Shown: positions 1 to 7,472, counted from the first letter of the stretch. The stretch: DNA of 64,000 nt from Nocardioides oleivorans (GCF_004137255.1 NZ_SDWT01000001.1:2294001-2358000); one strand, 5' to 3'. The notes: a model not told the origin generated them from the sequence alone. Translations and numbers: made by a program.

Positions 1-528
1 CATGCCGTAGGTCGTCGACGGGTCGAGGGCGGGCTCCTGGTCCGCCAGCTCGGCGTACTTCGACACCACGCGCCAGATCATCGCCTCGAGCTGGCCGTCG
101 ATGTCGAGCACGACCTCGCGGAGGGCCGGCTCGAACATCGACTGGTTGCGCAGGTCGTACCAGAGCTGGTGCATCGGACCCTCCTCGCGGATGGTCTCGG
201 CGAGCTTGGCGGCGAAGCGCGACTGGAGCTCGGCCGCGGACGTCGAGGTCTCCACGATCTCGTCGTAGCGCGTCACGCAGGTGCGCTTGTAGTAGCGCAC
301 GCAGTAGGTGATCAGCTCCTGCTTGTCGGCGAAGTAGTAGTGCACGACCCCGTGGGAGAACGGTGAGTGCTGGGCGATCTCGCGCAGCGAGGTCTTGGCG
401 TAGCCCAGCTTGCCGAGCGTGACGAGGGCCGACTCCGCGAGCTGGTCGCGCCGGTTGTCGTGCTTGCTCACGCGCGCCGCTGCGGAGGCCACCGGGTCGG
501 CGACAGCGGGTGCAGGAGTGGGGGCCAT
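1..528 (-). CDS. TetR-family transcriptional regulator (3' end cut by window edge)
   Basis: The 176 visible codons start at ATG 528 and run off the left edge without a stop. The N-terminal region has a TetR helix-turn-helix: a helix around DQLAESALVTLGKLGYAKTS, then LREIAQHSPFSHGVVHYYFADK, matching the family pattern that ends in Y-x-F-x-x-K. The rest is the helical ligand and dimer domain. The start is supported by a TAGGAT hexamer 7 nt upstream, which fits a leaderless transcript. It is divergent from an SDR / saccharopine-dehydrogenase-like / acyl-CoA ligase operon, and two operator-like inverted repeats lie between them, so it probably represses itself and that operon. The ligand may be a CoA thioester or the pathway substrate (inference). 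Confidence 0.9.
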   Translation of the reverse strand, partial: MAPTPAPAVADPVASAAARVSKHDNRRDQLAESALVTLGKLGYAKTSLREIAQHSPFSHGVVHYYFADKQELITYCVRYYKRTCVTRYDEIVETSTSAAELQSRFAAKLAETIREEGPMHQLWYDLRNQSMFEPALREVVLDIDGQLEAMIWRVVSKYAELADQEPALDPSTTYGM

Positions 529-535
529 GTCGATG

Positions 536-541
536 ATCCTA
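536..541 (-). promoter_or_regulatory. -10 element of the TetR gene
   Basis: On the minus strand TAGGAT stands 7 nt before the ATG at 528. This matches the TANNNT-plus-6-or-7-nt arrangement seen before many genes in this window and predicts a leaderless mRNA. Confidence 0.55.
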
Positions 542-557
542 CGCCCCTCGGACTTTT

Positions 558-596
558 CTTGACATGTGTCCAAAGATTTCCTTGACAGTCGTCAAG
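558..596. promoter_or_regulatory. Two tandem operator-like inverted repeats between TetR and SDR genes
   Basis: Site 2 (581-596) is a perfect CTTGAC-N4-GTCAAG inverted repeat. Site 1 (558-573) has the same left arm and spacer length, CTTGAC-N4-GTCCAA, with an imperfect right arm. Their centres are 23 bp apart, about two helical turns, so two dimers could bind the same face. They lie between the divergent TetR and SDR starts, as expected for a TetR-family operator. Confidence 0.7.
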
Positions 597-654
597 ATTC
601 GGGGTCACTGTGATGGTCACCACACATCGCCCGACCACCTTCGAGGAGCCCCGG

Positions 655-1446
655 ATGACTGGAATCGACCTGACCGGCCGCGTCGCACTGGTGACGGGAG
701 GGGCCCAGGGACTGGGCGAGGGCATGGCCCGCGCGCTGGCCGCGGCCGGTGCGAAGGTGATGATCGCCGACGTCAACGAGGCGGGTGCCGACACCGCCGC
801 CAGCCTGGGCGACGGCCACGGGTTCACGCGCCTCGACGTGACGGACGACGCCGGCTGGGAGGCGGCCACGGCAGGGTGCGTCGAGCAGCTCGGCGGGCTC
901 GACGTACTGGTCAACAACGCCGGCGTCGAGATCAGCAGTCTCATCACCGAGGTGCAGACCGACGACATCCGCAGGATGCTCGACGTCAACATCCTCGGCA
1001 CGGCGCTCGGCCTCAAGCACGGGCTCCGCACGATGCGCCCGGGCGGCGCGGCCGGCAAGGGCGGCTCGATCATCAACATTGCCTCGGTCGCCGCGACCAT
1101 CGCCTTCCCGGCGATCGCGATCTACTCCGGCACCAAGTCCGCGGTCGACCGGATGACCCGCGTGGCCGCGATGGAGTCGGGCAAGCTCGGCTACGGCGTC
1201 CGCGTCAACTGCGTCTACCCCGGGCTCGTTCCGACCGCGATGGGCGCCGGCCTCGCCAACGACATGGCCGAGCTCGGCCTCTACCCCAGCGTCGAGGCGG
1301 CCATCGGCGCGGTCGTCGAGCTGACCCCGTCCGGCCGACTCGGCGAGGTCGAGGACATGGCCGACGCCGTGGTGTTCCTCGCCTCCGACCAGTCCCGCTT
1401 CGTCAACGGGGCAGGGCTGCCCGTCGACGGCGGCATGGGCATGTGA
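655..1446 (+). CDS. SDR-family NAD(P)-dependent oxidoreductase
   Basis: This 263-aa protein is a classical short-chain dehydrogenase. It has the glycine-rich cofactor motif TGGAQGLGEG near the N terminus, NNAG in the middle, the catalytic Ser in NIASVAA followed by YSGTK (YxxxK), and a VYPG loop. It ends with VNGAGLPVDGG, the usual C-terminal region. The start at 655 is chosen because a GAGGAG ribosome site lies about 7 nt upstream; an earlier in-frame ATG at 610 would add 15 residues without family similarity. It is the first gene of an operon with a saccharopine-dehydrogenase-like protein and an acyl-CoA ligase. It probably oxidises a hydroxyl group of a carboxylic-acid or CoA-linked substrate; the substrate is not visible. 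Confidence 0.9.
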   Translation: MTGIDLTGRVALVTGGAQGLGEGMARALAAAGAKVMIADVNEAGADTAASLGDGHGFTRLDVTDDAGWEAATAGCVEQLGGLDVLVNNAGVEISSLITEVQTDDIRRMLDVNILGTALGLKHGLRTMRPGGAAGKGGSIINIASVAATIAFPAIAIYSGTKSAVDRMTRVAAMESGKLGYGVRVNCVYPGLVPTAMGAGLANDMAELGLYPSVEAAIGAVVELTPSGRLGEVEDMADAVVFLASDQSRFVNGAGLPVDGGMGM

Positions 1447-1485
1447 TCGGGACCAACGAGACACCAGAGACCAGAGGAGATCGCC

Positions 1486-2613
1486 ATGAGTGAGAAGAAG
1501 GTCGTCGTCTACGGAGCGTCCGGCTACACCGGCCGCCTGATCTGCGAGTACCTCCGCGAGTACAACGTGCCGTTCGTCGCGGCAGGCCGGAGCCAGGAGA
1601 AGCTCGAGTCCTCGATGTCGACCAACGTCGCCGGCATCGAGACCGCCGACTACGAGATCAGGACCGTCGACCACGACGTCGAGAGCCTGGCCGAGCTGTT
1701 CGACGGCGCCTCGGTCGTGTGCAACACGGTCGGCCCGTTCAGCACGCTCGGGCCCACCGTCGTCGAGGCCGCGCTGAAGGCCGGCGTGCACTACACCGAC
1801 ACCACCGGCGAGCAGGACTGGCTGCTCGACTGCGACGCCAACTGGGGCGAGCAGTACGCCGAGGCCGGGTTGCTGCTCTCACCCGGCATCGCGCAGATGT
1901 ACACCACCGGTGAGATCGCCGCGCAGCTCTGCCTCGAGAAGCCCGGCCTCGACACCCTCGACATCGCCGTCTTCTGGGGCGGTTCCCCGACGATCGCCTC
2001 GACCGAGACGATCCTCGTTAACGCCGCCTCGTCCGCCGCGCACTTCCTGGAGCAGAACGCGTACGTCCCCTTCGACCCCGCGCAGGGGCTGGTGCCGCTC
2101 GTGGTCCCCGGTCAGCACGAGCTGGCGCAGTCCCTGCCCTGGGGTGGCACCTCGCACCCGGTGTGGTTCAAGCGAGACCCCCGCGTGGCCAACTGCAAGG
2201 CGCAGGGCGGTGTCTTCAACGCCGCTCTGATGAACGGCGTGCCGCAGATCGTCGCGGGTGCCCTCGAGGCCACGAAGGACATGAACGCCGACGACCGGGC
2301 CGCTGCACTGACGGCGACGGCGCGCCAGGTGATGGACCAGATGCCGCCGCGCGAGAACCCGCGCGTCAACAAGTCCCTCGACTCGGTCCACGCCTCGGGT
2401 CCGCTCGGCCGCGCGCACTGCGTCATCCACGGGAACAGCAACTACAAGCAGACCGGACTGATGCAGGCGTACGCCGCCTACTCGCTGCTGCAGCAGCCGC
2501 CCAGGCGGGTCGGCTTCGCGTCGGGCTGCCAGGCGTTCGGGCACCACGAGCTGCTCGGTGTGCTGCGGTCGTTCGGCCTGGTGTCGTCGCCGGTGCTGAC
2601 CACGCAGGACTGA
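1486..2613 (+). CDS. Saccharopine dehydrogenase-like NAD(P)-binding protein (DUF5938 type)
   Basis: The 375-aa product opens with a Rossmann motif, VVVYGASGYTGRLICEYL, followed by AAGRSQEKLES. This is the N-terminal layout of saccharopine dehydrogenase-like and trans-acting enoyl reductase-like proteins, which are not necessarily involved in lysine metabolism. The C-terminal half resembles the DUF5938 proteins of actinobacteria. A strong ribosome site (GAGGAG) precedes ATG 1486. It lies 39 nt after the SDR gene and 12 nt before the acyl-CoA ligase, so the three are very probably co-transcribed and act on one pathway. A role as reductase in lipid or cyclic acid metabolism is inference. Confidence 0.8.
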   Translation: MSEKKVVVYGASGYTGRLICEYLREYNVPFVAAGRSQEKLESSMSTNVAGIETADYEIRTVDHDVESLAELFDGASVVCNTVGPFSTLGPTVVEAALKAGVHYTDTTGEQDWLLDCDANWGEQYAEAGLLLSPGIAQMYTTGEIAAQLCLEKPGLDTLDIAVFWGGSPTIASTETILVNAASSAAHFLEQNAYVPFDPAQGLVPLVVPGQHELAQSLPWGGTSHPVWFKRDPRVANCKAQGGVFNAALMNGVPQIVAGALEATKDMNADDRAAALTATARQVMDQMPPRENPRVNKSLDSVHASGPLGRAHCVIHGNSNYKQTGLMQAYAAYSLLQQPPRRVGFASGCQAFGHHELLGVLRSFGLVSSPVLTTQD

Positions 2614-2625
2614 CGGCGTACCCCC

Positions 2626-4167
2626 ATGCGGCTGCACGACTACCTCGACAAGGGCGCCAGCCTCGGCGCTGACCGCCCGTGCCTCACCACCGACGGCACC
2701 TCGATGTCGTACGCCGACGTGGTGAGGCTGTCGCGGGACGTCGCGGCCGCGTTGGTGGCGCGGGGCCTCGGCACAGGTGGTCGGGTCGCGATCCTGTCGG
2801 CCAACGACCCGGTGGCGTTCACGTGCGTCTTCGGGATCAGCCGCGCAGGAGGCGTGTGGTGCCCGGTCAACCCGCGCAACGAGGCCGCGGAGAACCAGGA
2901 GCTGCTCGAGCTCTTCGGCGCCGAGGTGGTTGTCTACCAGTCCGGCTTCTCCTCGCTCGTGGCCGCGATCCGCGATGCCCTGCCGGGCGTCCATACCTGG
3001 GTCTGCCTCGACGGGGTCGACGACGGTTCGCTGGCGTTCGACCAGTTCGTGGCGCTCGGTGACCCCACTGCGGTGCCCGCCCTTCCCGAGCGCCCCGGTG
3101 CCGACGAGCTCGCGATGCTCGTCGGCACCGGCGGCACGACCGGCCGGCCCAAGGGCGTGATGCTCACGCCGACCAACCTCGAGACGATGACCGCGCTGAC
3201 CTTGATGGGCTATCCCTTCGACGGTCCGCCGGTCTACCTCGCGCTCGCGCCGCTCACCCACGCCGCCGGGGTGCTGTGCTTCCCGGTGCTGTCGCTCGGC
3301 GGGGAGGTCGTGATCATGCGCTCGCCGGACGTCGGCGCCTTCCTCGGCCTGGTCGCCGCGCACCGGGTGACCCACACGTTCCTGCCGCCGACGCTGATCT
3401 ACATGGTGCTCAGCAGTCCGGCGCTGGAGAGCACGGACCTGTCGAGCCTCCAGTGCTTCTGGTACGGCGCTGCGCCGATGTCGGCGTCGCGGCTCGAGGA
3501 GGCGCTGACCCGGATCGGCCCGGTGATGGCGCAGCTCTTCGGGCAGACCGAGGCGCCGATGATGATCTCGATGATGCCGCCGGCCGACCACTTCAACCCG
3601 GACGGGTCCGTGGCCACGTCCCGCCTCACCTCCGCCGGCCGCCCGTCACCCCTCGTGACGGTCGCGATCCTCGACTCCTCGGATCGACCGGTGCCGCCGG
3701 GGGAGCGGGGCGAGATCTGTGCCCGCTCGTCGCTGGTGATGGCGGGCTACTGGAGGAACCCCGACGAGACGGCCTCGACGTTGGCCAACGGGTGGCTGCA
3801 CACCGGCGACATCGGGTTCCTCGACGAGGAGGGGTTCCTCCACATCGTCGACCGGGCCAAGGACATGATCATCACCGGCGGCTTCAACGTGTACTCGACC
3901 GAGGTCGAGCAGGCGGTGCTGGCCCACGAGGCGGTCCAGGACTGCGCGGTCATCGGCCTGCCTGACGAGAAGTGGGGCGAGCGGGTAGTGGTCGTCGTGC
4001 AACCCCATGCCTCCGCGTCGGTCGACCCAGCCGAGCTCACCGCCTTCGTGAAGGCGCGCATCGGCTCGGTCAAGGCGCCCAAGGAGGTCCACGTCTGGGA
4101 CGACCTGCCTCGCTCGAAGGTGGGCAAGGTGCTGAAGACGGAGATCAAGTCGTCGTTGGCCTCGTAG
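2626..4167 (+). CDS. Acyl-CoA synthetase (AMP-forming acid-CoA ligase)
   Basis: This 513-aa enzyme belongs to the ANL superfamily and activates a carboxylic acid with ATP to an acyl adenylate and then to the CoA thioester. Visible motifs are the P-loop-like VGTGGTTGRPKGVM (about residues 166-179), YGAAP and FGQTEAP in the middle, GYWRNPDET, the hinge region HTGDIGFLDEEGF, and the C-terminal catalytic lysine context PRSKVGKVLK near residue 500. Length is normal for the family. The ATG follows the previous stop by 12 nt with only a weak ribosome site, so translation may be coupled. The TetR/SDR/saccharopine-like/ligase set suggests a catabolic module for a small or cyclic acid; the substrate cannot be read. 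Confidence 0.92.
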   Translation: MRLHDYLDKGASLGADRPCLTTDGTSMSYADVVRLSRDVAAALVARGLGTGGRVAILSANDPVAFTCVFGISRAGGVWCPVNPRNEAAENQELLELFGAEVVVYQSGFSSLVAAIRDALPGVHTWVCLDGVDDGSLAFDQFVALGDPTAVPALPERPGADELAMLVGTGGTTGRPKGVMLTPTNLETMTALTLMGYPFDGPPVYLALAPLTHAAGVLCFPVLSLGGEVVIMRSPDVGAFLGLVAAHRVTHTFLPPTLIYMVLSSPALESTDLSSLQCFWYGAAPMSASRLEEALTRIGPVMAQLFGQTEAPMMISMMPPADHFNPDGSVATSRLTSAGRPSPLVTVAILDSSDRPVPPGERGEICARSSLVMAGYWRNPDETASTLANGWLHTGDIGFLDEEGFLHIVDRAKDMIITGGFNVYSTEVEQAVLAHEAVQDCAVIGLPDEKWGERVVVVVQPHASASVDPAELTAFVKARIGSVKAPKEVHVWDDLPRSKVGKVLKTEIKSSLAS

Positions 4168-4209
4168 TTCCGGGTCTCGTCGCGCGGTCGGCACCCGTCC
4201 AGTGCGTGG

Positions 4210-4225
4210 GGATCCTTCGGGCTCC
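4210..4225. terminator. Hairpin with TTCG loop between convergent genes
   Basis: A six-position stem (one T/C mismatch) closes a TTCG loop in the 74-bp gap between the ligase stop and the stop of the convergent immunity-type gene. It has no T-run, as is usual in actinobacteria. It could serve both operons. Confidence 0.4.
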
Positions 4226-4241
4226 AAGTACGTCGGAACGC

Positions 4242-4616
4242 CTACCCGTCGGTTCCCCGGTCGTGAACGTCGCCAGCGAACATCTCGATGTCATCGAGTG
4301 CGTCGGCGGCAGCGCCTGCCAGCTCGGGGTCGTCGCTCATCGCACGGAGGTGCGGAAGGACGACGTCGGCATCGATCGCGCGATGGACGCGCGCGATGTG
4401 TCCGAGAGCAACGACCGCGGCGCGTCTCACCTGAGGTGATCGGTGGGATGCGAGCTCGATCGATCGGCCGGTGAGCCAGTCGGGGTCGACGTCCGTCAAC
4501 GACAGAGCGATCAGCCGTTCGCTGATCAGGTCGGGATCATCCGCCTCGATCGATTCGGCCAGGCCCGCCCGTGAGGTGGGCTGAGGATCTGAGAACTGGT
4601 TCGTTCCTGCCCTCAC
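4242..4616 (-). CDS. Small HEAT-repeat-like protein, possible immunity protein
   Basis: The 124-aa product contains helical repeat sequence, for example SPQVRRAAVVALGHIARVHR followed by a second helix pair ending in AADALDDIEMF, which resembles HEAT repeats. Such proteins are common among immunity genes next to polymorphic toxins. The GTG start at 4616 overlaps the stop of the upstream gene (GTGA). It is last of three small coupled genes directly behind the RNase A-like toxin, and that context is the main basis for the immunity role. It could instead protect against another toxin, as an orphan immunity gene. Confidence 0.6.
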   Translation of the reverse strand: MRAGTNQFSDPQPTSRAGLAESIEADDPDLISERLIALSLTDVDPDWLTGRSIELASHRSPQVRRAAVVALGHIARVHRAIDADVVLPHLRAMSDDPELAGAAADALDDIEMFAGDVHDRGTDG

Positions 4617-4960
4617 GACATCAGTCCCGCGACCTCGGCGCGGGCGCGGAGCTCGGGGCCGAGCAGATCGAGCACCGGCGCGCCATCGGGGAGTGCGGGC
4701 AGCATCTCGACAATTCCTACGTCGATGAGGTTGCGGACGTCGAAGTCGCCTTCGGCAAACTCACCCTCGAGCCACCTCGCGATCGCCGATGCGCGCTCGG
4801 GTTGCTTCCGGCTCTGCTCGTCGAGCCAGGACGCGACGTCGCCCATGAACAGATAAGGCAGGATCTCGCCCTCCTGATCCTCGAGGTGCGCATCGAGCAG
4901 GAGCTTCAGCTCCGACGCTTCGGAGACGAGCCTGTTGGTGAGGTCGGCCTCGACGGTCAC
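4613..4960 (-). CDS. Small uncharacterised acidic protein of the toxin/immunity cluster
   Basis: The protein has 115 aa, is acidic and probably mostly helical. The stretch LPYLFMGDVASWLDEQ resembles a family of short proteins found near secreted toxins (I believe DUF7674, not verified). The GTG start at 4960 overlaps the stop of the CdiI-like gene by 4 nt, and its own stop overlaps the next start by 4 nt, so the trio is translationally coupled. Function is unknown; an immunity or immunity-accessory role is inferred from position only. Confidence 0.55.
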   Translation of the reverse strand: MTVEADLTNRLVSEASELKLLLDAHLEDQEGEILPYLFMGDVASWLDEQSRKQPERASAIARWLEGEFAEGDFDVRNLIDVGIVEMLPALPDGAPVLDLLGPELRARAEVAGLMS

Positions 4961-5247
4961 GATGAAGCGCTCGCTCGGATCTGGTCCCGAATCTCAATGA
5001 GCCACGAGCGGTAGTCGGCATCGGTGTCGCCTGCTCGGTACTGGGCGCCCCACGATGTGAGTCGTCGCTCGATCTCCCCCTCAGCCAGCTTCTCGCCCAG
5101 AAGATCGTCGATCTCCTGCGCACAATCGATCACCAGCTGCGACTTCTCGGCGGCCAGGAATGCCCTCACGGTGTCGGAGGATTCGCCACCGTCGAGGATC
5201 CAGTCTTGGTGGAAGTAGGCGGACATCAGGTACTCAAGAGCTTCCAT
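4957..5247 (-). CDS. CdiI-like immunity protein
   Basis: The 96-aa product begins MEALEYLMSAYFHQDWI and continues with a region predicted to be helical. The MSAYFHQDW start is typical of the contact-dependent growth inhibition immunity family CdiI_2 (family knowledge). It starts 12 nt after the stop of the RNase A-like toxin with a purine-rich ribosome site (GAAGGA), which is the classic position for the cognate immunity gene. It would bind and block the toxin domain in the cytoplasm of the producer and its siblings. Base composition is lower in GC than the toxin N-terminal region, as in the toxin C-terminal end. Confidence 0.75.
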   Translation of the reverse strand: MEALEYLMSAYFHQDWILDGGESSDTVRAFLAAEKSQLVIDCAQEIDDLLGEKLAEGEIERRLTSWGAQYRAGDTDADYRSWLIEIRDQIRASASS

Positions 5248-5259
5248 TTCTTCCTTCGA

Positions 5260-6645
5260 TCAGTCCGGGAAGGACGTCAGTATGCGCCAACCAGTCGAAG
5301 CTTCTTGGTCGGGGACGAGCACCACCCTCATGCCGGTCGGGTGCGTCACCGTTCCGTCTCGCAGCACTGACGTACCTGTGACCTCGCCCATTTCCTCGAC
5401 GAGTGTGAGGCGCCCGGTAGCACCCGCTGCGATCCACTGGTCGATGTCTTCGACACGGCGCTCGAGCACCGCCTCTATCAGTCGCTCTGCGGTCGCTTGG
5501 TCGGCGAAGGTCGAGGCCTGAGGAAGTTTTGGATGGTCGGTGAGACGTTCCGCCAGCTCGTCCGTCGTCTTGCCGACATGCTCCTTCATCGTGTGCCCGG
5601 GCGGCACTTCGTGGTCATTCAGCCAGCCGGGCTTGCGATCACGTGCGAACCACCCGAGCGGATTCTTCAGCTCACCGCGCTCATCCCGCGCCGGCACCCT
5701 GAGCCACCCGCCGATGCGGGCGCGGAGGTCGGCGAGGTCGTCGAGCACGCGCTCGAGGCGGGCGGCGGCGGTGGCGACGGAGGCGCGGAGGGCGGTGAGG
5801 AGGGCGACGAAGCGGGGGAGCTTCTCGCGGATCTTCTCCACCACCGCTGCGGCGGAGGCGCCGCCGCCGAGGCCACCGGACACGGCCGTGACGAAGGCCG
5901 AGATGGCGACGCCCTCGACGACCATCTTCCCGATCTCCTCGAGCAGCGCACGGGTGCGCTCGCGGGTGTCCTCGATCGCGTCGGCGTAGTCGTCGCACGC
6001 GGTGGCGATCGAAGTCAGCTGCCAGGCCGTGTCGAGGACGACGGACCGCAGCTCGCCCAGGGCGTCGGTGGCGACCGGGACCTCGGGCGAGCGTTGCGGC
6101 TCGAGGAACGCGACGGCGATGTCGACCTGGTCAGCCAGGCCGTCGGCGGACGACGCCGCGCGGCGCCAGTCGGTGGCGGCGGACCGCAGTGCCGGCACGT
6201 CGCCGCCGGGCCAGACGAACCCTTCGACCTGGTCGAGGATCCACGCGTCGACCCGGCCGAGCGAGACCTCCTGCGCTCCGAGGCTGGAGGGCGGCAGGGG
6301 CGGGCGGATGCGGACGAAGGAGTCGTCCAGCGCCCCGCCGTTGTACGCCGACACGGTGAAGGCCGCCGCTGCCTCGGCCCTCGCGTGCTCCGAGCCCGTC
6401 GCCGCCAGCAGCCGGCCGGCCCCGATGAACGCGTGCGTGAGGTCGGTCAGTGCGGCGAGCGCGGCCGGTGCACCGGCGTCGTACGCCCTTGCGAAGGACG
6501 CCGAGGTGGCGTCGTTGCCGGCCATGCCGGCGTACGCCCCCAGCCGCCCGCCGAGCGACTGGGTGAGCACCGCCGATGTCTGGTTCGCCGTCAGGCAGGC
6601 ATCGGCCGCCCTCGTGAACCCTCCGCACTCCACACTGATCCGCAC
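5260..6645 (-). CDS. WXG-type polymorphic toxin with C-terminal RNase A-like domain
   Basis: The 461-aa protein has a helical N-terminal part. This includes VWPGGDVPALRSAATDWRRAA, the W-P-x-G-D pattern of the N-terminal domain in type VII-secreted toxins such as CpnT. Next come a hydrophobic Gly/Ala stretch (AISAFVTAVSGGLGGGAS) and a coiled region. The last 112 residues, from about residue 350, match the bacterial RNase A-like CdiA-CT domain: GHTMKEHVGKTTDELAERL, then ASTFADQATAERLIEAVL, ending in GWRILTSFPD. The probable active-site set is H356, R367 and T457, with F459 where Tyr is known in the Yersinia homologue (recalled). The GTG at 6645 is favoured because a shared 17-bp element sits 48 nt upstream; GTG 6633 is an alternative. 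Three immunity-type genes follow. Confidence 0.85.
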   Translation of the reverse strand: MRISVECGGFTRAADACLTANQTSAVLTQSLGGRLGAYAGMAGNDATSASFARAYDAGAPAALAALTDLTHAFIGAGRLLAATGSEHARAEAAAAFTVSAYNGGALDDSFVRIRPPLPPSSLGAQEVSLGRVDAWILDQVEGFVWPGGDVPALRSAATDWRRAASSADGLADQVDIAVAFLEPQRSPEVPVATDALGELRSVVLDTAWQLTSIATACDDYADAIEDTRERTRALLEEIGKMVVEGVAISAFVTAVSGGLGGGASAAAVVEKIREKLPRFVALLTALRASVATAAARLERVLDDLADLRARIGGWLRVPARDERGELKNPLGWFARDRKPGWLNDHEVPPGHTMKEHVGKTTDELAERLTDHPKLPQASTFADQATAERLIEAVLERRVEDIDQWIAAGATGRLTLVEEMGEVTGTSVLRDGTVTHPTGMRVVLVPDQEASTGWRILTSFPD

Positions 6646-6692
6646 CCCTCCACCCTCAGCGGCTGAGGGGCGGTGCCACCACCCACGTCGAG

Positions 6693-6709
6693 CGATCTGT
6701 GGACAACCG
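6693..6709 (-). promoter_or_regulatory. 17-bp conserved element upstream of the toxin gene
   Basis: On the minus strand the sequence is CGGTTGTCCACAGATCG. The same 17 bases occur at 7456-7472 upstream of the first WXG100 gene. In both places the element begins exactly 48 nt before the chosen start codon, so a common promoter element or operator is likely. The core TTGTCCACA also matches the actinobacterial DnaA-box consensus. Confidence 0.55.
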
Positions 6710-6726
6710 GCCCGGGGAAGTGCAGG

Positions 6727-6770
6727 ACGTGCGACGACCCGGCGGTCAGGACCGCCGGGTCGTCGCACGT
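6727..6770 (-). terminator. Perfect 20-bp stem, 4-nt loop hairpin between WXG100 gene and toxin gene
   Basis: The arms at 6727-6746 and 6751-6770 are perfect inverted complements around a CAGG loop. The hairpin begins 13 nt after the WXG100 stop and lies before the toxin promoter element. It is a strong intrinsic terminator or attenuator that would set helper and toxin levels separately. Confidence 0.75.
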
Positions 6771-6783
6771 CGTGGAGCTGGTG

Positions 6784-7083
6784 TCAGGCGCCCACGAGGC
6801 GCCAGCGCGCGAGGTTCGCCGCGACCGCACGCGAGTAGTGGCCGTCGGCCGCATCGGCGATCGCGCGCAGGGCCGACAGGGCCGTGACCATCTCGTCGCG
6901 GTGCGCGCGCCAGGTGTCGTAGGCCGACCGCTCGGCGTTGGCGGCCACGCCCAGCCAGTGGTCGCCGAGGCCGGCCTGTGTCCGGTCGACCTCGGCGGCC
7001 AGGGCGAGCAGGTCGCGGTGGCAGGACGCCAGCTCGCGGACCGCGCCGCGCAGCTCGTCGAGGTCGACGTCGTAGGCGGTCAT
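6784..7083 (-). CDS. WXG100-family small secreted protein (ESAT-6-like)
   Basis: This 99-aa helical protein fits the size and hairpin layout of WXG100 proteins, with helix 1 around DLDELRGAVRELASCHRDLLALAAEV. The turn GDHWLGVAANAE stands where W-x-G is expected (W-L-G). WXG100 proteins are exported by type VII (ESX) secretion, often as dimers and as helpers for larger substrates. The ATG is 7 nt after the stop of the second WXG100-like gene, so the two are co-transcribed and may form a heterodimer that escorts the toxin. No ESX machinery gene lies in this window. Confidence 0.75.
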   Translation of the reverse strand: MTAYDVDLDELRGAVRELASCHRDLLALAAEVDRTQAGLGDHWLGVAANAERSAYDTWRAHRDEMVTALSALRAIADAADGHYSRAVAANLARWRLVGA

Positions 7084-7090
7084 GCCGGGC

Positions 7091-7408
7091 TCACCCGAGC
7101 CGGCGGCCGAGCTGGCGCGGGAGGACGACGATGCTCTCGTCGAGGTCGACGAGCTCGTCGCGAGCCAGGTCGAGGGCGCCGAGCAGGGCGGACAGGGAGT
7201 CGATCACCTCGTTGGCGGCGTCGTCCCACTCCTGCCAGCGCGTGCTGAAGTGCGAGGACGCGTCGCCGCGCCACGACGCGAGCAGGGAGCCCACGCTGGA
7301 CTCGGCGGCTCTCCGGCGTGCCTCGATGTCCGCCAGTCGCGAGGACAGGGTGTCCGATGCCATGACGTGGGCGTTGCGGTCGAGGGCGAGCTTCCCGGAG
7401 ACGATCAT
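7091..7408 (-). CDS. WXG100-family small secreted protein (second helper)
   Basis: This 105-aa product has the WXG100 pattern: a long helix (SSRLADIEARRRAAESSVGS), a turn SWRGDASSHF with W-x-G, then a second helix. The ATG at 7408 is chosen because the family member then starts MIVSGKLALD, and because the shared 17-bp element is then 48 nt upstream, as for the toxin gene. An in-frame ATG at 7363 is possible. It is the first gene of the minus-strand toxin locus and is divergent from the gluconate permease. Confidence 0.75.
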   Translation of the reverse strand: MIVSGKLALDRNAHVMASDTLSSRLADIEARRRAAESSVGSLLASWRGDASSHFSTRWQEWDDAANEVIDSLSALLGALDLARDELVDLDESIVVLPRQLGRRLG

Positions 7409-7455
7409 GTCTAGACCATCGCCCGCGCAGACGGCCTGACAACAGACCCTTGACA

Positions 7456-7472
7456 CGATCTGTGGACAACCG
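7456..7472 (-). promoter_or_regulatory. 17-bp conserved element upstream of the first WXG100 gene
   Basis: Identical to the element at 6693-6709 and at the same 48-nt distance from the start codon. The two are the only copies noticed in this window. Confidence 0.55.

Noticed and set aside
6693..7472. TTGTCCACA sequences as a replication origin
   Set aside because: Only two copies, each placed before a start codon, and no dnaA, dnaN or AT-rich unwinding region.
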